Position numbers and translations under genes: made by a program
From: Sphaerulina vaccinii
Lineage: Eukaryota; Ascomycota; Dothideomycetes; Mycosphaerellales; Mycosphaerellaceae
Direction of reading: 5' to 3'
Assembly: GCA_022570795.1 (NCBI GenBank)
Contig: JAKUDP010000006.1
Coordinates: forward strand, 1,488,001 to 1,552,000
DNA: 64,000 nt
The notes under the pieces: generated by a model
Databases searched by the model: none
What the model was told of the DNA's origin: nothing
Seen by the model: the letters and a program-made list of their open reading frames with translations, nothing else
Shown: positions 41,701 through 51,745 of the stretch, piece by piece
How the letters are laid out: every line of letters begins with the position of its first letter
Position numbering within the stretch: the stretch's first letter is position 1

Positions 41701-41961
41701 GACATTATTGGTATCGTCTCTTGCGATGTGCAGATACTCTGCACCAGTCTTGTCGTGGGTGAAGTGCAGTGCAGACAGCTCTAGCTCAGGCACATTCTCT
41801 TTCCTCTTGAGAGTGAAGCCATGGAGGCTGTCTCCCGGCTTCGGATACTGTTGGAGGTCGGTGACAGAGGCGTACGTTCGATATAACAGTGGTTGTCTGA
41901 GTCGATGATATGGAGCAACGATTCGCGGCGAACGCGCTGAAATCCTCAATGCGCTCAACAT
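38731..41961 (-). CDS. CYM1: Mitochondrial presequence protease (M16C metalloprotease, Cym1/PreP)
   Basis: Zinc metalloprotease of the mitochondrial intermembrane space/matrix that degrades cleaved targeting peptides. Exons 41615-41961 and 38731-41557 flank a 57-nt GTGTGT/TAG intron; 1057 aa. ATG 41961 was chosen because it opens an Arg-rich, acid-free presequence (MLSALRISARSPRIVAPYHR). The inverted zinc motif HxxEH is HILEH at residues 104-108, followed by the splice that restores LCGSEK-YPVRDPFFKMLPRSL. The distal zinc ligand region is KGVVYNEMKGQMSDAGYLF. The C-terminal M16C halves include HAEIREKGGAYGGG, the Arg/Tyr substrate-binding signature. Length and order match fungal CYM1. Confidence 0.94.
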
Positions 41962-42508
41962 TGGTGTGTGTGTGTATTGTACAGTGATGGAGGAAGAGAG
42001 AAGCTGTTTTTGCGGCTCTAGCTTACCGTGTGGTAGATGACGCCGGAGAAGTCTGCTCTCTCTCATTGGGCGACGGAGCATCGAGTCCTTCTTGACATCC
42101 TCTTCTCTCACTGCTCACTGGCCCTGGCACTGATATCGAACAGCAGCCTCTTATCGGACAGTCGCACTACATTCTTGGAATCGATCAGGAGACGGACGGG
42201 AGACTGCATAAGTACTTCGTACAATACAGCTGGACGAGAAGAGACTCGGCGTGCATCTCCCTGCTTGTCATCCTCAGTCCTCATCATCCTCGTGACGCGA
42301 AGATTGCACGCATTCGACCACCATATCGCTCGCTCGCTATCCGGATACACACATATCTACAGACATATTTACTACTACTACCTGATACATGTCCTACTGT
42401 CATACCTCTATGACACACTTCAACCAGGCCCACTGATGCAGCTAACCGAGACACTGCAATCTCTGCCGTCGATCCGCTACATTTGAGGGAGAAAGCGGCG
42501 GCGAGCGA
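41962..42508. other. Divergent promoter region CYM1 / taxilin
   Basis: About 550 bp between outward-facing start codons. No specific element was identified; the plus-strand frame at 42037-42486 shows no domain. Confidence 0.45.
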
Positions 42509-44389
42509 ATGGCTAGCTCTCTACACACTGCGCAAATCCTTGCGCAAAAGAAGAAGACCGACAAGTACGAAGCTGCGAGGACCGGCGCTCGCAATTCCAA
42601 GGACACCGTGGTCGAGACCTACACGAAAGGCGAACGCTTCATCAAGTACCAGGAATCGGTCATGAATGCTGTCGCCCAGCAGCAGCATCAGGCTCAACCA
42701 GCTCCGACATCCTCCCACCGCAGCTCGCCTTCGTTCCCTCACGACTTCTCGCGCGAGCCTTCTGCTTCAGCCTCCGATGGATCGCTTACGATTCCTCCGC
42801 CGGCTAGGGAGGCGGTAGACAAGCCAGCAGCTACGCCTCTTCCAGCAGGAAAGGCTAAGGCCAAAGGGAAGAACAGCAGTAGGCAGGGGACGTTGGATGG
42901 AGGGAATAGTGGAAAAGCCAACCCATCTGATGCGCAGGCCGCGCTGCTGGCTAAGATCTCACAGCTCGAGTCGGGCAAGGCTGAAGTTGCACAACAGGAT
43001 GCTGAGATTGATGCGGAAGTAAAGAAGGCAAATCGCGATTTGTCCCAATTACTCAATACCATGGACGGAAACAACAGTAAAATGGACATCTTGCAGAAAA
43101 AGTACAGTGATCTGCTAGCTGAAATGAAGAGGACAGAGCGCGAACATGTCAAAGCGAAGAAACGTGGAGATCAGCTGCAAAAGGAGAAGGAAGAAGTTGG
43201 AAAGGAGCGGACGCGCGAGAGAGGTCTGAAGGAGAAGCTGGAGAAGCTGAGTCGTGAGCTGACGCGCGAGAATAAGAAGCTCAAGGACGACTATCGAGAG
43301 CTGAAGGACAATGCCGCTAATATGAATGACGAGCTACATCAGAAGCTGGAGAATCTGGTCATGGACGTGGACGAAGTGGTATGCGAAAAACGATCACCCG
43401 AACAACAAGCCGCAGAACTGGAGCAGGACAAGCTCTTTCGAGAGAAGTTCACTTCATTTCTGCATCAGTACGAGCTGAGAGAGCTACACTTTCAGTCATT
43501 ACTACGGGTCAAGGAGCTGGAAGTACAATACCAAATCGCACGGCACGATCAACTGAAAAAGGCGCAAGAAAGCGAGCTCAGCAAAAGCCACCAACTAACC
43601 AGACAAGTCAGCACATTCAGTCAAACCGAGAACGAACTGCGCGGCCAATTGAACGTCTACGTGGAGAAGTTCAAGCAGGTATGTCAAGACTTCTACCAGC
43701 ATCAACACGCAAAAGTGTGTCTTGCCCCCAGCTTTCATCATCCATGATTCGCTAAAACATAGTGATGCTGTGATAACTGACTGACCCCAAAGCAGGTAGA
43801 AGACACCTTGAATAACTCGAACGATCTCTTTCTCACTTTTCGCAAGGAAATGGAGGAAATGTCGAAAAAGACGAAACGTCTGGAGAAGGAGAACCTCAAC
43901 TTGACCAGGAAGCAAGAAGCTACTAATAAGAATATCTTTCAAATGGCCGAGGAGAGATCGCAATCTCAGCAGACTATTGATCGTTTGACGCGAGAAAACG
44001 AGAAGCTTAAGAAGCTTTGTCGGGCGATGCAGACCGGCGGCTATGGGAATGCTCAACAGATGGCTCAACAAGGCGCACAAGGTCCTGATGAGTTCGCCGA
44101 CGAACTAGATGGCGAGACAGAGTCTGAGTACGAAGACGATGAGGAGTACGATGAGGATGAAGGCGAATACGACGACGATACCGAAGAAGAGCCCATGGAC
44201 GAACAAACTCGCGTATATGGACCGCCACCTCCTCCACCTCCACAGACCGAAGTCATTAAGCCTAATGGGCAAACTCATCGCGTTACCGACGCTGAACAGC
44301 GCGCTATGATGGCTCCTGCGCATCGTGCTGCTCTTGAAGCAAGAGAGAAGCAAGCTATTCAGGTTAATGGAAATGGGCAGAGACATTGA
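42509..44389 (+). CDS. Taxilin-family coiled-coil protein
   Basis: Cytoplasmic coiled-coil protein related to animal taxilins (syntaxin-binding, traffic-linked; the fungal role is not established). Exons 42509-43678 and 43796-44389 flank a 117-nt GTATGT/CAG intron in phase 0; 587 aa. A Ser/Ala/Pro-rich linker follows the N-terminus (KYEAARTGARNSKDTVVETY). The taxilin core runs from about residue 150: KKYSDLLAEMKRTEREHVKAKKRG, LEKLSRELTRENKKLK, REKFTSFLHQYELRELHF, and across the splice KFKQ-VEDTLNNSNDLFLTFRKEM. It ends in QTIDRLTRENEKLKKLCRAMQ. An acidic tail (SEYEDDEEYDEDEGEYDDD) and a poly-Pro run complete it. Confidence 0.9.
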
Positions 44390-45359
44390 TTTGAACAACG
44401 ACAACGGCATGAGCTTGGCAGCCAACCTGACGACACACTCTTGTTGTACAACACACGAACATTGGCGCATACGAGCGCATTACCTGCTGGCTTTGTGAGG
44501 TCCTGTTCAGTGGACCATGTACAGATCAACAACAACCATTACCTTTTCCGCTATCTCTATTCCTCTCACAGCACAGCAAGAGCATCACGGCAAGTCTGCA
44601 CAGCACCTTCCCCTCATCTACTCCCTCTTCACCTCCCGACCCCTCTCCCCTCCCCATCTCCTTTCTCCTCCCCCCCTCTTCTTTCCTATCTTTTCCCATC
44701 CTCTCTGAGGGACAAACACGCGCCGCAGAACAGATTATACACCCACTGCCCTCCCTCCTTCGGGTCTTTCAAGGCAGTGAGGTCACTTATCAGGCGCAGA
44801 GTAATGAGGCATATCGTCAACCCGAATGCGTGGTAGGCATATGCCGCTTGTAACTTCATGCTTCTCAGACCCGCTGTTTTCCCTTAAGGTTAATGGGTGG
44901 CGGACTAAAGTATTGAGGACATTCATATCTGGTTGGGGTCGGGATATGGAAATGAGATGAGGAAGTGTAGTGCGAGAAGTGACGGGAAGTGGCACAGAAC
45001 TGGAGTCCTGTAGACCTGAACTCGCGCTCTTCAATCAATTCACAACACTTTTCCGTCATGTTTTCTTGTATATACTTATCGTGATCTTTGCCGAGGCAGA
45101 GCGAATCGAGGCGGACCGCACTCCGTTCTCCAACCACAACATCTCACCGTCGTGTTTTCATGTATCAATATCGAGTAAGACAAACTTCACCACCAGCAGT
45201 ACATATATCTCCAAGTCATGCCCTCTCCGTAGCTGAGCCCGGCAATGGCGCTCCAAACAGGATCAATACCCGGATAAGTGGATTCCACTATCTATCACGA
45301 CAACTACGCTGCAGATTCCATCACCTCCAGTTTCCACCACCTTACGATCTCCCATCAAG
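44390..45359. other. Intergenic, about 970 bp, taxilin 3' flank and DAL5-type transporter promoter
   Basis: Contains a striking polypyrimidine tract (listed separately) and a leader rich in CCACC/CACCTCC just before 45360. No gene is supported. Confidence 0.5.
44605..44707. repeat. Polypyrimidine tract, ~100 bp
   Basis: The plus strand from CCTTCCCCTCATC to CCATCCTCTCTG is almost wholly C and T with only a handful of purines, including a run CTCCCCCCCTCTTC. Located about 650 bp upstream of the transporter start. Confidence 0.75.
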
Positions 45360-46970
45360 ATGGCAAACGAGACCTCGCCACTCCTTTCTGGGTCTCCAGA
45401 GGACCAGCACCAAGACACCCAGCTACCAGAAGACCTTGATAAGCCATCAAACAAGATGACCTTCACCAGCACGCTCGCCAAACTCTGGGGCCCTCCAAGC
45501 ACAGAACGCACACTCCTCATCAAACTCGACTTCACCCTCCTACTCTACTTCTCCATCATCTGGTTTCTCTTCGGCATCAACAGATCCAGTTACAGCACAG
45601 CTTACATCTCCGGGATGAAAGAAGACCTTAAATTCCAAGGAAAAGACTACAATTACATGTCGACGATCTACCTCGTCACATACGCAATCTTCCAAATACC
45701 TTCAACATCCCTCCTCACAGTTGTGAAACCAAGATATGTTTTCGTGTTGGCGAATACTGTCTGGGCAACACTTACACTTGTGACGTTCAAAGTTGAGAGT
45801 GTTTGGCAAGTTTTTGTCCTTAATGCTTTTGAGGGCGCGTTCTCGGCTATTGCGTATGTGGGAGCGCATTTCATTTATGGAAGTTGGTATAAACAGTCTG
45901 AACTCGGAACGAGAGCTGCTGTGTTCTGTGGGTTTGGGAATTTGGGAAGTATGGCTGGTGGGTGGATTCAAGCTGGTTTGATCAAAGCACTAGAAGGCAG
46001 CGATACGAAGCTGCCGGCTTGGAGACTGATCTTCGTCGTCGTGGCCTGCATCACGATACCTTTTGCAGTGTTCGGTTGGTTCGCTATACCTGATTTACCG
46101 GAACATCGAGCTGCGAGGTTCCTGACCGAAGAAGAGAAAGACATCGCAGCGAAACGTTTAGGAGTGGTAGAACATACTGCCTGGGATCTAACAGTTCTCC
46201 GACGAGTCCTCCTAAGCTGGCAATTCTACCTTCTACCATTGGTCTTCATGCTCTACTCCCTGGTAGTCCAAGCGATCGGCAACAATGTCATGGCACTTTG
46301 GATGGCCTCTCGAGGCTACACTGTAATCCAACAGAACAACTACCCGACAATCGTTCATGGAACTGGAATCATAGCGACATTCGGATACTGCTACATTAGC
46401 GACAAACTCCGTTCACGATGGCAATGCTCTCTAGCCATAGGTTTTACATTCATCCTCACTTCCGCGATTCTGGTGTCTACGCCCGGACCAGACTGGCCGT
46501 ATTTCTTCGCGTTCTATCTCATGGGTACGACATATGCTCCTCAGGCTTTATGGTACTCTTGGATGGCGGATTTGACTGGACATGATTTACAACTTCGGGC
46601 GATCACGACAGGGTTTATGAATAGTTTTGATTTCGCTTTTGTAACTTGGTGGCCGCTGGTTTTCTTTCCTGTTACTGATGCTCCGAATTACAGGAAAGGA
46701 TATGTTGCGAGTTTGGTAACAGGGTGTCTTACGATACCGGTTATCTTAGGGATTGCGGCGTTGGAGAAGAGGGGGAGGAGAGATGGGACGATTGGGAGAG
46801 GATTGAAAGAGGAAGCGTATCGTGATAGAAGTGATACAGAGCCTTGGGAAGAGACGCCTTGGTCAACAGCCGCAGGGTCATCGGCGCAACGCAATGGTAC
46901 GGTGTATGCTGCTGAACAGATGGGGAAGAAAGGTACAATAGCTACTATTACGCCTGCTCTCACAAGCTAA
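45360..46970 (+). CDS. MFS transporter, allantoate/DAL5 (anion:cation symporter) family
   Basis: Plasma-membrane symporter for organic anions; fungal relatives move allantoate, nicotinate, pantothenate or biotin. A single exon of 536 aa. An acidic N-terminus precedes twelve probable TM segments: TM1 KLDFTLLLYFSIIWFLFGIN, then NRSSYSTAYISGMKEDLKFQG, a typical family loop. Further features are YAIFQIPSTSLLTVVKPRY, AFSAIAYVGAHFIYGSWYKQSELGTRAA (equivalent of the family WY motif), AIPDLPEHRAARFLTEEEK in the central loop and TYAPQALWYSWMADLTGHD late. The IPDLPE loop and YxxSELG are closest to the pantothenate-transporter (Fen2/Liz1-like) branch, but the substrate is not proven. Its stop lies 14 bp from the convergent methyltransferase stop. 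Confidence 0.88.
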   Translation: MANETSPLLSGSPEDQHQDTQLPEDLDKPSNKMTFTSTLAKLWGPPSTERTLLIKLDFTLLLYFSIIWFLFGINRSSYSTAYISGMKEDLKFQGKDYNYMSTIYLVTYAIFQIPSTSLLTVVKPRYVFVLANTVWATLTLVTFKVESVWQVFVLNAFEGAFSAIAYVGAHFIYGSWYKQSELGTRAAVFCGFGNLGSMAGGWIQAGLIKALEGSDTKLPAWRLIFVVVACITIPFAVFGWFAIPDLPEHRAARFLTEEEKDIAAKRLGVVEHTAWDLTVLRRVLLSWQFYLLPLVFMLYSLVVQAIGNNVMALWMASRGYTVIQQNNYPTIVHGTGIIATFGYCYISDKLRSRWQCSLAIGFTFILTSAILVSTPGPDWPYFFAFYLMGTTYAPQALWYSWMADLTGHDLQLRAITTGFMNSFDFAFVTWWPLVFFPVTDAPNYRKGYVASLVTGCLTIPVILGIAALEKRGRRDGTIGRGLKEEAYRDRSDTEPWEETPWSTAAGSSAQRNGTVYAAEQMGKKGTIATITPALTS

Positions 46971-46984
46971 AGGCCCATCTAGAA

Positions 46985-47863
46985 TCAAGACATCTTCCTC
47001 ACAACCCAAGTAACCATCTGCGTATCAACCACAGCTCCCCTCCCCATCGCCCAACACTCCTCCTCAGCGTCCTCACACAACTTCTCCAAATCCTGCGCCA
47101 CACTCTCCATACCATTACCCTTAGCTCTAAGACCAGTACACCACTCTCTCACAGCCAAGAAAGTGATATCTTGCTTGATAAGCATCGCTTCCTTAGGAGT
47201 CCACTTCTTCTCATGTGCCACCAGTGCCCCACCGACTTCTCCGAACCGTTCATGTAAATCTGTAATCCAGACATGATCTGACTTAACAGCCGTACTAGCA
47301 CTGATCGTTTGTCTCAATTTCTCCAATGCCGGAGTCGCCTTTCCAGCCTCCTCCACATCCAGATGATTCTTTCCATTTGCGATGACAATCTTCTGAGAGA
47401 GGGAGTCATATTCTTGCCAGTGTAAATAACCCCCAACCTTAACCAACTTCATCAAATTCTCCAATAGTGGCATAGGATCCCCTCCTTGAACAATCAACAT
47501 CAACAATCTAACATGCACAACATCAAACCTTCCCTCCAGCTCCCGTGGAATCTTTCCCATGACATCCAGTTTCTCGAACGTCACATTCTCTGGTGTCCAA
47601 GCTTTTGGTGGAGTTTGCGCGAGATCAATATCGAATGCTTGGATCTTGGTAGTCCATGGAAGGGTCGAAGCGAGAGTTGTCGACCAGATACCCGTACCAG
47701 TTCCGATATCTGCTATAATTGCTTCTTCTGGGATATGAACTGTTGGGTGTAAGAGATAAGAAGTTCCGAGAGTCCAGAGTTGATGTTGGAGGTTCAGACG
47801 TACTGAGGCTATAGCGTCTCGGCCGAGAGGGTAGATGTCTTGTTGGCTGTTGGGAGTTGACAT
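46985..47863 (-). CDS. SAM-dependent class I methyltransferase
   Basis: A single exon of 292 aa. The Rossmann SAM-binding motif I is IADIGTGTGIWSTTLAS near residue 50. An acidic residue after strand 2 (AFDIDLAQTPP) and motif GRFDVVHVRLLMLIVQ at about residue 110 follow. LVKVGGYLHWQEYDS is the post-motif that closes the sheet. This layout fits fungal UbiE/LaeA-like and secondary-metabolite methyltransferases; the substrate is unknown. It overlaps nothing but ends 14 bp from the transporter stop, so the 3' UTRs of the two genes almost certainly overlap. Confidence 0.87.
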   Translation of the reverse strand: MSTPNSQQDIYPLGRDAIASVRLNLQHQLWTLGTSYLLHPTVHIPEEAIIADIGTGTGIWSTTLASTLPWTTKIQAFDIDLAQTPPKAWTPENVTFEKLDVMGKIPRELEGRFDVVHVRLLMLIVQGGDPMPLLENLMKLVKVGGYLHWQEYDSLSQKIVIANGKNHLDVEEAGKATPALEKLRQTISASTAVKSDHVWITDLHERFGEVGGALVAHEKKWTPKEAMLIKQDITFLAVREWCTGLRAKGNGMESVAQDLEKLCEDAEEECWAMGRGAVVDTQMVTWVVRKMS

Positions 47864-48543
47864 TGTCGTTGGACTGGTGTATTCTTGTCGCTGTCGTCTG
47901 AAGATACAGTGTATGTCGTTGTTGTGCTGCGAGGCTGTTCAATGTGTGATGAGTTCGAGTACTTGACGATGTCCTGAGCGGATGGTTCATGAAATAGAAG
48001 TATAAGTACTTATCGCTGTGAAGTTATGTTACTGCCTGACTTTGCGTTACACTGGGTGCTACGGTAGAACATTGCCTGCCTGAACTTAAGGCGAGTGTTT
48101 GCCGCATATCGCAACAGCATATGTCGTAAGCCAAACGAATCGAGTTGCCTGTTGTCAAGTCCGACGCCGAAGGATCAAACTTCGAATCCTTCGTCGATCT
48201 CACAACCTCACTTCCAAGGCTCGGTCAAATGAGCTTGTCTCGGCCTGGTGTGCTTCAGACCGAACAGAAGTCTGTCAATGCCGGACTGACAGATTGTTGT
48301 CGGATGCCACTTGGTTGTGAGCTCGTGTCGCTCGTTGGACGACATTGGCTCTGAGTTGCTGCGAGAGGTGCTTAGTGTGCGCTGAGCCGTCGAGCGGCGA
48401 GGAGACTGGTCAGTATGCGGGGAAAGAGTCAGGAATGTGTAGGTCAGATAGGTTCTGAGATTAGGTGTACAGGACTATGCAGGGAAGCAAATGTTCCTGA
48501 GGAGCCGTTGAGGTAGATCTGCCAGGGTGGTGCACTCGTTCGC
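47864..48543. other. Intergenic, about 680 bp
   Basis: Methyltransferase promoter and 3' flank of the four-TM gene. An 8-bp-stem hairpin (CGAAGGAT...ATCCTTCG) lies at 48168-48193. A 69-codon plus-strand frame spans it but has no domain. Confidence 0.4.
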
Positions 48544-49268
48544 TCAAACCGCCGTTGGTTCGCTCTTTGTGTTCGAACGGGTCTTGCGTAGTCGTATCAA
48601 AACCTGGCAAACCAACGTGATGATGAACATGAAGACTCCAGCGATGGCTACTGCGAATGCCACTCTCCAGGCGTAGCAGAAAATCATCTCGCCAATGTTG
48701 CCGGTCATGAGGCCATCGAAGAACATGAGCTCGCGTAGCGAACTCTTGCAAATAACCAGGACCTTGCGATTGAGGATTGCGATTGCCATCATGACTCTGC
48801 AAAGGTAGAGGTAAGCAAGTATCTCTGAAAACGCAGGCTGTCTTGTCGACTGTCTGTCTGTGAGCTTGTCGCCTTAGCAAGCTCAAGCTCAGCGAGACGC
48901 AGCGTGAAATGGGAGTGCCTTGGGCCTGCTTACCCAACGAAGATGAGGTCCATTACAATACCGCAATATGCCAGTCGCGTCCCCGCAGTGCAGCATGTCA
49001 ACAGGATGCTGACGGCGGTGTAGATCATCGCTGCGCCGCCGAGGGCCAGTGAGGCAATGTGATCGGTTCGTCGGAAGAATGAGGGGCGTTCGACGCCTTC
49101 TTGGAAGCCAATAGTGCTAAACTGGGAGTATGTTAGCCCAAGTGACAGTAAATATCAGGCGCGATTCCATACCCATGCGAACACGCCAGTGATAGTCGTT
49201 GCAAAGCAGAATGCAATCGCATAGGCTATGATCATGAGAACACGGAGGAGACCACCCTTGATAGCCAT
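48544..49268 (-). CDS. Small four-TM membrane protein
   Basis: Function unknown. Three exons, 49173-49268, 48934-49121 and 48544-48796, joined across introns of 51 nt (GTATGG/CAG) and 137 nt (GTAAGC/GCAG), give 178 aa. The junctions run GVFAW-FSTIGFQEGVERPSFFRR and DLIFVG-VMMAIAILNRK. Hydrophobic segments: residues about 5-28 (LLRVLMIIAYAIAFCFATTI), 52-70 (SLALGGAAMIYTAVSILL), 75-105 and 140-165 (VAIAGVFMFIITLVCQVLI). The C-terminus is short and basic. The four-helix plan recalls fungal MARVEL-like proteins but no signature is decisive. Confidence 0.7.
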
Positions 49269-49562
49269 CTTGTCTGGAAGGAGGAAGTGCTGTCTCCGAG
49301 GGCGCTGTCTTTGAAGTTCACGATTGATCGTTCGTCCTGCTGGCTTGGTTGCTGCGGAGTTCCAGAGATAAAGGATACTCTGTTGCTGTGATTGAGTAAT
49401 GAAGTTGATGTCAATATGGTCGTCTGAAACATAAGTTGGAAAGCGAACTGCATTGCTTTATGCTGCTCGCGGCAAGCATAGAGCACGCGTTCTGGGCAAG
49501 ACCAGATGTCTAGTTGCCACGAGAGCCATATGCAGCTGCGTGCTCAAGATAGTAACACACCA

Positions 49563-49800
49563 TCAGGCAATTGCGAGTGTACTCATCTTGACAAGTCCGC
49601 GAAGACGTCGAGTTGAGGCGGACAGTTGATCAGCCAGGTCCGCCTGAGACTTGGTGCTCTTGGATTGCGGCGAAGCTTGCCAATGGACGTTCTTGAGCAG
49701 CCAGGATTTGCAGCTATTGACGAGGCCTTCGGTATGCCAACGGTACATAGCCCATTCTTCGAAGTGTGACGATGCCTGGTCTCTCTTTCCTGCTCGGCGT
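49563..49800 (-). CDS. Possible terminal exon of a small unidentified gene
   Basis: The minus frame ending at 49563 reads KRDQASSHFEEWAMYRWHTE and continues through NSCKSWLLKNVHWQA to a Ser/Lys-rich end VKMSTLAIA, with natural-looking codon use and a mixed hydrophobic/charged pattern. An upstream TGA means it would need an acceptor such as GAGCAG to join a first exon. No convincing first exon could be fixed. No family recognised. Confidence 0.25.
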
Positions 49801-50970
49801 CGTCACTGCGCCCTGCTTGAGAAGGTGTTTCATGGTGTTCCGGGTAGGAGTTCGAACAGCTGGAGAGTAGAAGGAGGAGTTCGTAGGCCAAAGAAAGGTG
49901 TTTGGTGTTTGGCCTGGAGTCCGTGCATCGCTCTTTCCTCGGGCATCTCTTCTCTTCCAGAACTTGTGTCTTCTCATCAACAACCACAGCACACTCACCT
50001 TACGCAGCCACGACCTCTGCACGACCGACCTGCTGAATTGATGACCCCCATGCCGATGGGAACGTTTCAGCAATGCCGGGTGACGTCTGAGCAGTCAGCA
50101 CCGCCCTGTACCAGTTCACAACACATCAGAAACGCACCCATCAAGGTTCTCCCTGCTCTGTTGTCGGACAGTGGGACCAGCAACTGCTGAGAGAGCCGAT
50201 GCGCAACCAGAGAATATGTTGAGCAAGGAGCGAGCGCTGTTGGATGACTTATCCTTGTGGTGCTATACATATGGACACCCGCGCGCGCCGTCTGGACAGC
50301 GCAGAGAGCACTGCCTCGTGCACGCAGCGCACACCGCCCTACATTGAGATGCCTTCTACACTGGGTCGCCTTCCCTAGATGCATTTATCCGCCATTTTCC
50401 CGTTATTCCCAAGCATTATGGGCTCTAGATATGGACAGAGCACAAGCAACATCGCTTGGCTCGTAGTCGGCTGAGAGACCGCAAGAGTGGATGCGTTGGT
50501 CTCCAAGGACAACTCGGGCTTCGCGCCGCAAGAGTGCATGCGCTCCTTTGCCCAGAGGACGTCTCTCAGGCAACAGTATGACCCGACAAATGGTCGAGGA
50601 GTTCAAGTCGCTACCCATGCAGCGACCACGCAAGCCGTGCGCCCGAGAGCCAAGCGTCTGTGGCTGAGTTTGACAGAAGCTATTGTGCATACTTTCAGCC
50701 TTACGACTAACCTCAAGCTCAGGCCTTGAGTCAATGGCTAATCTGCTAACATTGAAAGGACCGGTGAACACAGTTCACCGCCACCTTATCGAGATGAGCT
50801 CGCGGAAGTCTACGATTCGGTCAAAAGGCGTCAGGAAAGCTCTTCCTCGCTCCTCTCCATCAGTTTGCTATGCCTACATCTTCACATATGCGCAGACAAG
50901 AACAGCAAGAGTGCGAATACGTGGCCCATGCTCACTCCACGCAGGCGTTACATCAACGCTTCAAAGCCAG

Positions 50971-51317
50971 TAGGGACCTTACGCTGTAGGGTTTCAACCC
51001 CGGTCTAATAGCGAAATGGCAGCTGGAAGCTAACTTCACTGATATATCTAACCACAAGCTCTATAACATTCTGCAAAACTTAATAACAGCACCCCGGTAT
51101 GTTGTGATCTTACACCATTCTGCGCTCACTCGAATATGCCCTGTTTGCTGCCTCTTTAGGGAAGACGTATAAGATTGACTTCCGGAGCAGGCAGCCTACT
51201 CTTTGCTACGCCCCTCGTACGAACAGTGCTTTACGCACGCGGTCGTCTCGTTTTTATCTTATCAGCTTGCAGACAGGGCTTCGGACACCTTTGCAAATTG
51301 ACACCGTAAGGTCCCTA
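50971..51317. mobile_element. Candidate MITE with 17-bp terminal inverted repeats and TA ends
   Basis: The left end TAGGGACCTTACGCTGT (50971-50987) and right end ACACCGTAAGGTCCCTA (51301-51317) are inverted repeats with one mismatch. If the outermost TA on each side is taken as target-site duplication, the 343-bp element has 15-bp TIRs starting GGGACCTTAC, as expected for a Tc1/mariner-type nonautonomous element. The interior has no open frame of note, so no transposase is encoded. Confidence 0.55.
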
Positions 51318-51745
51318 GTGATCGTGGCTCGGAGTCCAGTTGACGTCAAACTTCGAAAGCATCGATCATGGAACACTGCGACAAAGGTTCTTGGCATCTG
51401 CGTGTAGTTTGTTGCAGGTCACGGGTGTGCAAGGGTATTCCTAACTTTTCACGCTTCCGTAGACTCCCACGCCAAGATCGGAAACACTACTGTATGCCAC
51501 GCTTTGACTCATATCAACGAAAGGATAGATGGTTTCACGCAAGCTGATGACGGGCGGACAGCAGCGCCAGGACGTCTGCCAGCGGAACGCTGAGGCGCTG
51601 AGGCGGACCGCAGCGCATCACAAAGTTTGGCACAGCGATAAACTCAACACTCATAAGGTGTATTGAATGGAAGGTCCGCGAATGCCACTTCGTGCAGCGC
51701 AATTCATCATTCACTTTTCAATCTACATTGCGACAGCATACAGTA

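Larger units (their letters stand above)
49269..51745. other. Gene-poor region, about 2.5 kb
   Basis: No strong gene is supported. It contains a possible small minus-strand exon (49563-49800) and a terminal-inverted-repeat element (50971-51317). The stretch beyond about 51000 is notably frame-poor on both strands. Confidence 0.5.

Noticed and set aside
48168..48193. Hairpin with 8-bp stem, resembling a tRNA T-arm
   Set aside because: No acceptor stem, D-arm or anticodon arm could be fitted around it.
49583..50073. Two overlapping minus-strand frames (119 and 134 codons)
   Set aside because: Neither shows a domain; they conflict with each other and with the more protein-like frame ending at 49563.
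50067..50384. Minus-strand frame of 105 codons
   Set aside because: No domain, no splice partners, composition typical of noncoding GC-rich DNA.
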